Assembly: GCA_003427395.1 (NCBI GenBank)
Contig: BFEA01000300.1
Span: 1,470,192 to 1,491,551, forward strand
Direction: 5' to 3'
DNA: 21,360 bases
Source: Chara braunii
Taxonomy: Eukaryota; Streptophyta; Charophyceae; Charales; Characeae
Part shown: one piece after another, positions 7,954-16,411 of the stretch
Numbering within the stretch: the first letter of the stretch is position 1
How the letters are laid out: the number at the start of each line of letters is the position of its first letter
The notes under the pieces: model-generated
Seen by the model: only the letters and a program-made list of their open reading frames with translations
Databases searched by the model: none
What the model was told of the DNA's origin: nothing
Program-made: the position numbers and the translations under genes

Positions 7954-8340
7954 ACTTATGTCTTATGTAAGAAAGAACAAAGGGTTAATGACGAGAAACT
8001 TGAATGAACAATGTGATTTGAAAAGGAACTTAAGGGTTGGCGAGAGATATTATAGCGCTCACTTGTGTACGCTTTTTTTATGGTTTATCTTTGGGGAATT
8101 ATTTTGATAGCTTAGTCGCACTAGATGTTTGCCTAGTGCTGGAACTATAGGCAAATATGATGGATGATGGGAGGAAAGTTTGAAATAAGATAGGTCTAAC
8201 CTTACTAGAAGTTAGGACGAGTGTTAGCTCACAATATCATCTCTAGGGAAGGATCGTATAGGCTATCTCCATATATAATTGTCAAGTGAGTGTCAAAAGT
8301 TAGTCTCAAGTATAGCCGTATTCTACTTTTGTATTTTCAA
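7954..8340 (-). other. Spacer between Z and H in copy B
   Basis: No gene is visible. The position corresponds to the TATA-containing spacer of copies A and D, but I see no clear match to it here. A TATAATA-like stretch occurs near 8050 without other support. Confidence 0.4.
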
Positions 8341-8561
8341 CTTTGTATAAATCTTGACAGCCTCCTTTTCTTACGGGCAGCACTGCTGAAATATTTACAA
8401 ATCTGAAAAAAGTTAGTCATTTTGGAGCTTGTGAAAATTATGAAAATATATATTTTTTCTTGGTTACCGGGCCGGACATCTGGGACCCCCCTGACCATCC
8501 GGAATGTTCGACTGGACGTCTGGTCGGACGCTGGGCCGGACAGGGTATGTCCGACGTACCG

Positions 8562-8600
<39 letters not shown>

Positions 8601-9030
8601 AAAAAAAAACTCACGTGGCTTTCACCTTGCATAAGGTGTATGTCGCCAAATTTTTGACTCATTTGGGCAAGTAAAATAAACAATAAAAATCTTCAAAGAT
8701 TCTAATCCTCATCGAAACCCCTCCTATCCCCACCAAAACCCCTTGTACCCCCCCTATCCCAAATACCACCCTATCACCAAATGCTCAGAAAAATCTGAAA
8801 ATTTTTATAGGGGGTCTCTAGGGCATGCGCAAAACTATCATTTTTTTTGTTTTTTTAATATTATTAAGTGCCAAAAAGTCGTCATCCGGAAATGCGGACG
8901 ATGGGGGTACCATACGTATGGGGGAGACGTCCAGGGGAGACGTCCGATCTCCGGACCATTGGTAACCTAGTTTTTTTTATGGAAAGCGCTGCCGAATTTT
9001 TGCGAAATTTAGAGAGTTAGATTATTCTCT
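8341..9030 (-). repeat. Z repeats of copy B, interrupted
   Basis: Two Z monomers are recognisable on the minus strand. One is around 8970-9030 (AATTCGGCAGCGCTTTCC) and the other around 8341-8420 (GTAAGAAAAGGAGGC, AAGATTTATACAAAG). The first is broken after CTTTCCATAAAA by the 8462-8967 insertion. Removing that insertion brings the monomers to roughly the normal period. Confidence 0.7.
8462..8967. mobile_element. 506-bp MITE-like insertion with GGTTACC termini
   Basis: The segment begins GGTTACC and ends GGTAACC. The inverted ends match imperfectly further in (GGTTACCGGGCCGGACATC against GGTTACCAATGGTCCGGAG). Both subterminal regions are GC-rich with repeated CCGGAC, GGACGT and CGGACG words. 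The interior is AT-rich and starts with a 35-base A run (8565-8599). It interrupts a Z monomer, which demonstrates insertion. A target-site duplication is not clear because the flanks are A/T runs. No transposase is encoded, so it is probably a non-autonomous DNA element. Superfamily not assigned. Confidence 0.65.
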
Positions 9031-9059
9031 ACTATGATAAATTTGACACTCCACCCTAT

Positions 9060-9745
9060 TTTTGGGAGATGTTACCGGAGTTCTCGATAACTTCTGAGAG
9101 AGGTAAGATAGAGGTTAGCAAACGAGTAAGGCTACGAGATGAAGTTTGTCCTCCATCTGTTTTAAATAGTATTTTGTCCCTTTTGGACCTGTACTGTGAT
9201 GCAGGTCTATGTATTCGATTGAAGGCTTGATTCGTTCAGCCTGATCCTACAAAGGATCATTCTTCTGTTATCCTATGATAACAGGTCGATTTCCGACTCA
9301 ACTCTAACTCATTCTCGCTACTCAACCTAAAGGGTCTTAACCCCTTTGGATTGAATTGTTTCTTCGTTTTTTTTACCCGGACTTTTATTAAATTATCATT
9401 TAAAAATAATTGAGTGCTTTATTATGAAAGGTTGGACAAAGGTTGAGGTTTGTGTGGATAAGGCAAAGGAATGCGAGTGCAGAAAGTGGTTGAAGTTGAC
9501 CCCGTGTAGCGTGTGGTTTGTCGATGTTGGATCCTCGATGTGATTGCATGCATGTTTTGCAGGTTGAAATCTATATTTGATTTTGTCCATAGTCATATGT
9601 CTATCTTTAAAGAAAGTCGCACTGTGATTGTGAGAGTGATCGTCTTATATCTCATAACCCTTTATATTTATGTTTTCTGCTATTTGCATGGCCTATTGAG
9701 ACCGTGCGTAATGGTCAGATAATCTTATATTGAAAAAAAAAAAAG
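9060..9745 (-). repeat. Y block of copy B
   Basis: This is a minus-strand counterpart of 14,270-14,880 along about 600 bp, with easily aligned stretches such as CAACCTTTGTCCAACCTT and AACCACTTTCTGCACTC. Differences are mostly transitions in the stretches compared by eye. It contains small hairpins: TGTTATC/GATAACA near 9265-9285, GATCCT/AGGATC near 9243-9260 and GGCCT/AGACC at 9690-9703. No coding frame. Confidence 0.8.
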
Positions 9746-9839
9746 ATTTTTTTTCTATCATTTCGTCTTATAGTTTTTATAGTTGGACGTTATACTAGAG
9801 CTCGTCTTGAGGGCCATAAGCATTTGACTGCCACAAAGG

Positions 9840-10015
9840 GTCGAAGCCCGTCTACCACCCACTCTCCACAAGTTGTAGAGGAGGGTAGGACTCTCAACCG
9901 CCTTGGTGGTTGTCTAGAGTCAGGATTAATCTCTCAAAGCGCGTGTCGGTCATCATTTGAACATAGACATTGACCCTCAAGACCACTTAGGGCCACGTGA
10001 TTATGGGTACAACAT
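9840..10015 (-). repeat. X hairpin block of copy B
   Basis: This is the inverted counterpart of 18,740-18,905. Shared plus-strand landmarks are ACCACCCACTCTCC, CAACCGCC-TT-GGTGGTTG and CCACGTGATTATGGGTAC. It contains the same consecutive hairpins, with changes at both arms of the first (minus-strand CTACA/TGTGG where copy D has CCGCA/TGCGG). Confidence 0.8.
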
Positions 10016-10225
10016 GGTATGTCATCACTGCGACTGCTTGCGGATTCATGCATGGCTAGTCGATATAACTAAAACATGTGTGCCACGACATTTATTCAGA
10101 GTTTCACGTGCAATACTCTTCTCATCCTTTTTACGAAAGTTGTGGGTCAAGTGTGGAAAAAAGGGACTAGGCACGATTTACGTACGGAGTTTGATTTTAT
10201 TTTTATGATATGTATCGTTGTCGTA

Positions 10226-10251
10226 CCAAATACCCTTACAAGGGTATTTGG
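10226..10251. repeat. 26-bp inverted repeat, arms 12 bp
   Basis: CCAAATACCCTT (10,226-10,237) and AAGGGTATTTGG (10,240-10,251) are perfect complements around a 2-base centre. This is the longer version of the inverted repeat at 5497-5514 and holds the same position next to the A-rich and GC-rich blocks. Confidence 0.85.
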
Positions 10252-10428
10252 CGTGTTTTATGCAGGTCACGCAAGTGCGGCCTTGCCCGCCGACGGTGTG
10301 CGCGCGAGGTGAAACTTAGGTCCTCGTCAGGATGAGTGGCGTGCGCGGGGTATTAACTGCAAGGTGCAGACATACGCCTACCTGAGCGTGCGCAGCGCCA
10401 CGAGCAGGAGAGGTGCGCGGCGTGTATT

Positions 10429-10466
10429 CTTATTTTTATTTTTATTTTATTTATTTATTCTTTTTC
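10429..10466. repeat. TTTTA-type low-complexity tract
   Basis: A run of TTTTA/TTTA units, equivalent on the minus strand to the A-rich tracts of copies A and D. It is flanked by a GC-rich stretch on each side. Confidence 0.7.
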
Positions 10467-10730
10467 TAGTCAGTATCGAGGCCGATGCCGAGCACGGTGG
10501 CCGAAATGGTAGTTAAGGACTTTGAACACGCCCATCGAGATCCTGGAGCGACGGAGGCATTGACAGATTCTTGACTGCGTGGGGGCGCGGGCCGAAGCGG
10601 TCAATGCAGTTGAGCATGGTGGGGTCCGTGGTCGTGGCTTCCCTTACCTTTTACTTGGAGAGCATCGGTAGCCTGAAGTACGACCACGAACAATTTTTTG
10701 TGATTGCGCCGAGGTTACCCCTTCATGATA
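10467..10730. other. GC-rich stretch of copy C, no gene seen
   Basis: Non-coding, GC-rich DNA between the T-rich tract and the dispersed repeat at 10,731. It corresponds in position to the GC-rich blocks of A and D. No recognisable product in any frame. Confidence 0.4.
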
Positions 10731-10937
10731 TTACGGGGGACCCCGTAGCAACCGCATCCGTGCTCAAGCCTCCAACGAGGGAACATGTGGGAGTTGCACC
10801 CACCGAGCACCTGCTGCAGCAGGTGGGCGGTACCGGCCAAGGGCCGACCGACAACATCAGGGACGGGCTTCTTCGATAGGCCAGTCACTGTGCCTCCCCT
10901 CCGGTCCCCTCCCCCTACGAGCGTCGGCGTGCCGGAC
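10731..10937 (+). repeat. Dispersed repeat R2, first copy
   Basis: This matches 20,107-20,284 in the same orientation over CCCCGTAGCA, TTCAAGCCTCCAAC or CTCAAGCCTCCAAC, GGGAACATG, TTCTTTGATAGG or TTCTTCGATAGG, and TGCCTCCCCTCCGGT. Its middle holds a perfect 18-bp palindrome (CACCTGCTGCAGCAGGTG, 10,808-10,825). The second copy instead has a different hairpin there. No pol III boxes or coding frame were recognised, so its class is unknown. Confidence 0.7.
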
Positions 10938-12060
10938 GCTGAGTTAGTGACAACAACCATCAGACAGCGCAGCGGACGGGCAGGCCGGGCAGCGCTAAGG
11001 CAGCAAGGCGAGGCAGAGCAGGCACCGAGCTGAGGCAGCAAAGCGTCGGGCAGCAGGAGGCAGACGAAGAATGCGGTGGGAAGATGAGTGAGAGAAGGGG
11101 AATGAATCAAGATGAGGGGTCGTGGCGGGTTCATTCAGAAGGAGAGGCAGGAGTGGTGGTGGGAAGATCGAACAACTAGTCCGATTCTTCACAAATTTAG
11201 GCCGGAAAAGAATGTAGGATGGGGTTTTGAGGGCAGGCAACACTGGATCCGAGCTCAAAATTGGGTAAGAGTTGGTAGAAAGAAGGTTAGTCAGAGAACT
11301 TACCGCGCGGAGCAATGGTGGGAGGGGAAACGGGAGCGATGGGAATGAAGATCGCATGGCTCGCTCGTTTCACGATGAAAACGAGCGGGTGAAGGTGGGA
11401 TTCTTAGGTTCTTAGGTAGGGCGAATTCGATAACGGGGTTGGTTTCGTTAGTACGTTAGTGGGAGAAGAAATAGGTAGAAAAGGTCGTGCGCCGAGATGC
11501 CGAGGAGTGAAGATGGAGGAGGCATATCGAAGTCGTTCGTGAAGGAGAACGCATGGGGGAAAAGTCTACATGGGGGTTCTTGGACCCCACGGACTGGATG
11601 ATGTGGTCGGATTTCGCGATGAGCAAGCGGAGTTGGCGCTATGAAGGTTAAAGGCTGCGCTTCGAGGAGCGGCGGAGATGAATATCTCCGTGTTCTAGCG
11701 GAAGATTCATTCAATATTTGCCTATCCCATTGAGAAAGCAGCGCGAGGCCAGTCGCAGGGCGGTGGACTTCCCTGTTGGCCGGAGAGCTCGAGCGAGAGG
11801 TTCAATTGATTTCGCTCCTCCCGACGATCGATGCAGTAGCCGGACCTCCTCTCTCTGCGCGCATGTCTGCGAAGCAGTGTATACTTTCGTATTCTAGCTG
11901 AAGATTCGTCCGACTTTGCTCATTCCATCGAGCAAAGTAGTGTGAGGCGGCCCTCGAGGTTGGAAACTTACCGCCGAGGTCGCGCGCCTGAAGGAGACCG
12001 GTACAACCTTGACAGAAGAGGGAAACATACAAGGGGGTGGTACGAACGACAAAGTATACG
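10938..12060 (-). other. V spacer of copy C with repeated motif
   Basis: This non-coding spacer is related on the minus strand to copy A's V. ACCCCGTTATCGAATTC-like sequence near 11,430 matches about 3450, and TTTTCATCGTGAA near 11,370 matches about 3510. Two GAAGATTC-containing repeats (about 11,690-11,770 and 11,888-11,965, offset about 196 bp) correspond to the hairpin repeats at 2843 and 3004 in copy A. Confidence 0.5.
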
Positions 12061-12070
12061 TACCTGCGTG

Positions 12071-12125
<55 letters not shown>

Positions 12126-12126
12126 N
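12060..12126. repeat. (GC)n(GA)n microsatellite ending in N
   Basis: GTACCTGCGTG is followed by eight CG units, about 20 GA units and an N at 12,126. The same GTACCTGCGTG, eight CG units and GA tract recur from 12,281. This is probably one genomic locus represented twice across an assembly join. Confidence 0.85.
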
Positions 12127-12242
12127 GCCAAGCGGACCCGAACGTCGTCCGTTCCTAGGGCGCTGATCTCCTAAGTACGAAGCGTACGCCGGTCGATTAG
12201 GACGGTCTCAACCAAGCGTGAAACCCCCTTGTCCCTTTAAAC
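12127..12242. other. Segment of uncertain placement between N and adapter
   Basis: About 116 bp are bounded on the left by an unresolved base and on the right by a mate-pair adapter junction. If the adapter came from a mate-pair read, this stretch may derive from kilobases away. No gene is visible. Confidence 0.6.
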
Positions 12243-12280
12243 CTGTCTCTTATACACATCTAGATGTGTATAAGAGACAG
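12243..12280. other. Nextera/Tn5 mosaic-end junction adapter (assembly artefact)
   Basis: CTGTCTCTTATACACATCT (12,243-12,261) is immediately followed by its reverse complement AGATGTGTATAAGAGACAG (12,262-12,280). Each half is the 19-bp hyperactive Tn5 mosaic end used in Nextera libraries, and the back-to-back arrangement is the mate-pair circularisation junction. Translation across it gives the peptide SYTHLDVYKRQ, familiar as a contaminant in predicted protein sets. It is not part of the genome, and frames spanning it should be discarded. Confidence 0.97.
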
Positions 12281-12291
12281 GTACCTGCGTG

Positions 12292-12357
<66 letters not shown>

Positions 12358-12363
12358 GGGGGG
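12281..12363. repeat. Second copy of the (GC)n(GA)n tract, ending in a 17-base G run
   Basis: This repeats the sequence beginning at 12,060 and then runs into 17 consecutive G (12,347-12,363). The G run may be genuine or a two-colour Illumina no-signal artefact. Together with the adjoining adapter it makes this junction unreliable. Confidence 0.8.
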
Positions 12364-13233
12364 CAAGAAGAGGAGTCGAGATGCTTACCCGTGGCCGTGC
12401 TGAGGCTCCGAACCCGATCGGCTATAAGAACTTTGAGTAGGACCATGCTGGATCGGGAACCGGAGGACGGGGGGGACTGCATGTAAAAGGCAGCGCAACA
12501 GTTGGCAGTCGTGGGCGAACGGCTGCGTGATGTGGGATGCAACTTCCCGTGTTTAAATAAAGGATCCATCCTGATTTCAACTGTTTTACAGTGGAAATAA
12601 CCTCCTTTTATTTCTTATATGAGCGCAACAGCGCCAGTATCTGATGGTTTCTTAGTCCATTATTGCACTCGGGTTCACTTTCTGTGTTGCTAAGCCTGAC
12701 TATGGTGCACAAATGAGTGGCTTACAACGTGGTAGTGTATTCATGATCCCTGTCTGTCGCACTCAGTCTGGGTCCGCATAGCAGGTCTATGCCTTGTAAG
12801 GAGACTCGATCCACTGTACTCTCTTCTATCTTCCGTTATAAACATTGTATTCGAGGCAGGCCCAACCTGGGTTCTACAGCGAGATTTGGACTGTGTAGGG
12901 CAGATTATTTGTCCTGTTACGACACCATGGTTGTTGCGCATCATTATATGCTATTCAGATGAATTACTGCTGGAACACGACTGTCGTGCGCACAACTTCG
13001 GAAAACACGGGGGTGTGTTGTATATGAACGTAGTTATTCTAGGTTACGTGACAGTAGGTTTGGCTAGGAGAAACGATATTGGGACTTTGGGGAATGGTCA
13101 GGCAGTGAAAGAGAGACATCATTACGACTGGGAGGGTTGTCAGAGGATCATTGCGGCAATTGAAGGGGTTGCCATGAGCCAACGGGTGAAGGGTTGACTT
13201 TGGGTTGACCAAGTTGTTGCTGCGTGCTGGTCG
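12364..13233 (-). other. V spacer of copy C, proximal part
   Basis: No gene is visible. On the minus strand just after W it has the shared GCCGCAATGATCCTC stretch, and near 13,010-13,025 it has the AACAC/GTGTT hairpin around a C run that copy D has at about 17,120-17,136. These place it as V spacer. The conserved ATG of the other copies is ATA here (13,236-13,234). Confidence 0.5.
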
Positions 13234-13235
13234 CT

Positions 13236-13490
13236 ATTGCGGGGCCCTCAGGCGAGCGAAGGTATCGAGGCCCTCTCCTTGGAGTTGAGTTAGTCTCTCT
13301 CCTATATCTCGAGAGTCTGAAACCCCTCATTTTGCCCTTCTTACTCTAAGTCTAATCATGTGCTGAGAGGAAGGCGGCAGGCGGGATTGTAACCCGTAGG
13401 ACCGCAGCAAGGCTCTGTGGGGAATCAGCCTACTGATTGTGGGAGCTTTGCCGGAACTCAGGAGGAGTTCTGGAGGCAGGGAACTGAAAG
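13236..13490 (-). repeat. W conserved block of copy C
   Basis: This is the minus-strand counterpart of 1655-1902, easily recognised by AGGAAGGCGGCAGGCGGGATT and TGTGGGAGCTTTGCCGGAACTC on the plus strand. The terminal stem is GGGCCTC with GAGGGCCC, fully G-C paired except for one bulge. Confidence 0.85.
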
Positions 13491-13749
13491 GTAACCATTG
13501 CTTTCCTTCTATAAACCCATTATAACCCCTACTTGTATTCATTATTATGTTTGACTTAGTATGTTGCCTGTCTCCCTATTTTGACTTTCAGTTTGACTTT
13601 CATGACACAATCCAGACTAAGTAAAGGAATGATTGTGCAAATTCAGTTTCAGTTTTTGTTGTTTGACTGAAAGCAGATTGTGGGATTGCATTTGGGGGAA
13701 GGATGAGAGGAAGGCAGTATTGCTTGCGTTTGATTGGGTCAACCACAGG
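13491..13749 (-). other. Linker between H and W in copy C
   Basis: No gene seen. It contains the minus-strand pyrimidine tract CCTTCCTCTCATCCTTCCCCC (about 13,696-13,716) that occupies the same place in the other copies. Confidence 0.4.
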
Positions 13750-13923
13750 CTGGGAGAGTCTCCATAAGTTTGGAGGGCCCAGTACTATGTTTATTTTGGA
13801 TTGCCTGAAGGACCAGACAGGTTCCCATAAGTTCGGGTGGTCTGGTTGCTTTGACTTGCGAGGGTTGATTGTGATTGACTGTTCAGGGACCAAGCATGTT
13901 CCATAAGTTTGGGTGGCTTGGTC
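13750..13923 (-). repeat. H array remnant of copy C: three hairpins
   Basis: The units are 13,750-13,782 (CTGGG/CCCAG with inner CTCCA/TGGAG), 13,812-13,846 (ACCAGAC/GTCTGGT) and 13,888-13,923 (GACCAAGC/GCTTGGTC). All share the CCATAAGTT core of copy B. The array stops abruptly at 13,924, where block X of copy D begins in the opposite orientation. Confidence 0.9.
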
Positions 13924-13928
13924 GCCTT

Positions 13929-14040
13929 GACACTCAAGTATCGGCTGATAAGCGTTTTGAGGGGTTAATCTCTCGACGCTAGCGGTTGAGAACCACACCC
14001 TCTTCTGCACCCTGCGGAAAGTGGGTGGCATACAGGTTCC
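13929..14040 (+). repeat. X hairpin block opening copy D
   Basis: This matches 18,787-18,898 directly, including GACACTCAAGT, GAGGGGTTAATCT and GGTTGAGAACCACACCCTCT. It starts abruptly at the copy C boundary, lacking the first hairpin of the other X blocks. The CAACCGCC/GGTGGTTG hairpin is also lost here. Confidence 0.8.
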
Positions 14041-14269
14041 AGCCTGTTGTGGCAGTATACCCTTATGGTCATGAGCACGAACTCCATCATCCAGGGCCTG
14101 AAAATAAGTCAAGGGGTTTGATTTTCACAACTGTCACAGACTCCAACGTCCCACTACAAAATTCTAAGAAGCAAAAGATAGAGAGAGATCCGTCTTTTCT
14201 CTCTCGATACGAACCTTTGATCATTACACACGACCTCAATAGGTCATGCAAACGCTAGGACATATAAAT
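14041..14269 (+). other. Linker between X and Y in copy D
   Basis: No gene seen. Hairpins include an AGAGAGA/TCTCTCT pair around 14,180-14,206 and GACCT-CAAT-AGGTC at 14,232-14,245, whose counterpart in copy B (9690-9703) has a compensated base pair. Confidence 0.5.
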
Positions 14270-14880
14270 ATAAAGGGTTATAAGATGCAAGACGATCACT
14301 CTCATAATCACGTGTGACTTCCTTCAAAAATGTGTGTATGATCATTGACAAAATCAAATATGGATTTGAACTCTCAAAACATACATGCAATCACATCAAC
14401 AATTCAACGTCAACATCAACAAACCACACACTACACGGGGTTAACTTCAACCACTCTCTGCGCTCACACCCCTTTACCTTACCCACACAAGCCCCAACCT
14501 TTGTCCAACCTTCCATAATAAAATACTAAGTCTTTTTCAAATGATCATTTAATAAAAGATCGGGTAAAAACCCAAAGAAACAATTCAACTCACAAGGGCT
14601 AAGGTCTTAGGTTGAGTAGCGAGAATGAATTAGAGTTGAGTCGAAAACCGACGTGTTGTTAAATGATAACAGAAGACGACCCTCGTAGGATCAACTTGAA
14701 GCTCGTTAAGCCTTGAATCAATTTGAATAAGAGCGACCTGCAACACAACGCATGTGAGTGTCCAAGCTATGCTTGAGTGATTATTAAATAATCGTCTCTT
14801 TGTATCTCACTTCTGATAATCTTGACAGTGTTTCCCCTATGCGAGAGCAGACTTGTCAAACTCTCAAGGTTCTAAAACAT
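14270..14880 (+). repeat. Y block of copy D
   Basis: This is the direct-sense version of the block at 9060-9745 minus. Matching stretches include AAAATCAAATATGGATTT, AACCACACACTACACGGGGT, TTTGTCCAACCTT and GGTTGAGTAGCGAGAATGA. No open frame has a conserved product between the copies. Confidence 0.8.
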
Positions 14881-14902
14881 CTCAACTCCTCTAGTTTTCA
14901 TG

Positions 14903-15435
14903 AAATTTCGGCATTTCCCGTATGAAAAGTTCCTTTGCAAAATTTATATAAAACTGAATATAATATTTGAAAGTGATCTTCTAACTTTAGAGGTCAAATT
15001 TTGTTTAACTCTTTGATATAGTAAAAATTTAGGCAGCATCTCCTTTAGGGAGGTAAACTTCCCAGATTTATATTAAGTTAAATATGAACTCGGGAAAATC
15101 TGAAGTCTGTCAGGACAAAATTTTAACTATCTCTTTAGATTTGTAAAAATTTCGGCAGCGTTGTTCGTATAAAAAATGTTTTTTCAAAATTTATACAAAG
15201 CTAAGTATGAAATCCGAAAAGTAACTCTGACTTTACAAAACCAAATTTGGCTAACTTTGAATTAGTAAAATTTGGGCAGTACCTCCTTTAAGAAGAGAGA
15301 CTTCCCAGATTGTCACTAAGTCATATATGAAGTTATAAAAAGTTAAACTTTGTAGGGGACAAAATTTAACTAAGTCCTTGAATTTGCAAAAATTTCGGCA
15401 ACGCTTCCCATAAAAGAAGTGTCATTCCAAAATTT
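14903..15435 (+). repeat. Z tandem hairpin repeats of copy D (5 monomers)
   Basis: Monomers start at 14,903, 15,025, 15,147, 15,268 and 15,390, a very regular 121-122 bp period. Types b, a, b, a, b alternate as in copy A. Type a monomers retain CCCAGATT 3' arms and CTCC/GGAG or CTCCTTT-like inner arms. Type b monomers end in CAAAATTTAT and have AAATTTCGG 5' arms. Confidence 0.85.
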
Positions 15436-15499
15436 ATACAAAGACAGATATGAGAAATAAAGTTTATCCCATAAAATATTGAAATATGAATCAAAGTAA

Positions 15500-15739
15500 A
15501 TTCAACTAAAAAAATAAAAGAATTGAACTAACTCCTACAGCTCCAACACATGGGAGCATCCAAAGCACTACTTATAAAAGTCACGACTCAAAACAAGTAG
15601 AGCTCGCACTCAACCATATGCAAGTCTATACCACAATGAGTAAGTACTCTCACTAGTTCCTCAAGTTGTTTTCATACAAGTAGTTCATCATCTCTCAGTT
15701 GAGTAAAACCCCAATGCCCCAACTTACATATGACATAAG
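15500..15739 (+). promoter_or_regulatory. Conserved spacer with TATA-like box, copy D
   Basis: TATAAAA at 15,573-15,579 and GTAAGTACTCTCAC at 15,640 match 572 and 636 of copy A in sequence and spacing, within otherwise diverged sequence. It is a candidate core promoter followed by a candidate splice donor, inferred only from motif and conservation. Confidence 0.4.
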
Positions 15740-16410
15740 AAGGTTAAGCCAGACTGAAACCAAATTGTTTAACCTTTGTTTGTGTATACAAAAAACAAAG
15801 GGCACTATTACTTCTCTCTTCATTAGGCAATTAACTAGACAAAACCGAAGCCACATTGTCTAGTCCTACCAAGTGTTTAATATCCAAGTTTATAACAATT
15901 GTCGAAACCTTTTTCTTTTGAAGACCAGGACTGAGCCAAACTTAATCCACATTGTTCAGTTCGTCTTAAAATACCTTTTTTTTTTTTCTTTTTTTTTGTG
16001 ATAGACCATAGTTACACCAAACCGAAGCCACATTGTCTAACTAGCTTGCTCAATAATAAAAAAAAATAACACATATATATAGAAAATTAGATTTCATGTT
16101 TCTCTTTATATGCGTGACTTCAGACTAAACCAAACTAAAGTCACATTGCTTAGTCTTCAGTCAAAACGTTCCTCAGAAAGAAACAAGTAGTTGGATATGA
16201 CGAAATCCACATCAGCCAACTTTTAAACTCTTTCAACAGACACGTCACCACGAGGACCGTAACCAAACCTGGCTGAAGCCATATTGTCTGGTTGCTTAGA
16301 TAACAACTTACGAGGGTACGACAATCAGACACCACAGAACCCACATTGTCTAACTGTCAGAAAAACAAACAATACGATAGTCAAGTCTAACCGAAGCCAC
16401 ATTGTTTGGC
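15740..16410 (+). repeat. H array of copy D: eight hairpins
   Basis: The units carry a core related to ACCGAAGCCACATTG. They are at 15,740-15,776 (AAGGTTAA/TTAACCTT), 15,834-15,864 (ACTAGACA/TGTCTAGT), 15,930-15,960 (ACTGA/TCAGT), 16,009-16,043 (TAGTTA/TAACTA), 16,122-16,156 (AGACTAA/TTAGTCT), 16,261-16,293 (AACCA/TGGTT plus AC/GT), 16,321-16,357 (9 of 11 pairs) and about 16,385-16,411 (imperfect). Spacings of 94, 96, 79, 113, 139, 60 and 60 bp echo those of copy A. Stems 2, 3 and 5 resemble copy A stems 2, 3 and 5, while the core does not resemble copy A's. Confidence 0.88.
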
Positions 16411-16411
16411 T

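Larger units (their letters stand above)
5550..10015 (-). repeat. Composite hairpin-rich repeat, copy B
   Basis: Read on the minus strand, this copy contains X (10,015-9840), Y (9745-9060), Z (about 9030-8341, split by an insertion), H (7953-6839), W (6590-6337) and part of V (6336-5550). It is the most complete copy for blocks X to W. It appears to continue in tandem with copy C, which supplies the V, GC-rich and A-rich blocks immediately upstream of X. Confidence 0.75.
10020..13925 (-). repeat. Composite hairpin-rich repeat, copy C (truncated)
   Basis: Minus-strand order is H (13,923-13,750, three units only), W (13,490-13,236), V (13,235 to about 10,560), a GC-rich and T-rich tract (10,560-10,429), a second GC-rich stretch and a palindrome (10,251-10,226). 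It is truncated before H by copy D. It shares its H core (CCATAAGTTTGG on the plus strand) with copy B, suggesting B and C derive from one unit or array. Confidence 0.7.

Noticed and set aside
8422-8683. Frames with polylysine or polyphenylalanine runs
   Set aside because: Translated poly-A/T of the MITE-like insertion.
12237-12569. 110-codon minus-strand frame with serine-rich and leucine-rich runs
   Set aside because: It crosses the Nextera adapter and GA/G runs; the peptide is an artefact.
13600-14112. 170-codon minus-strand frame, the longest in the window
   Set aside because: It crosses the C/D junction and the H hairpins; repeated QPDHPNLWEP-like segments only reflect translated hairpin units. 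No known domain.
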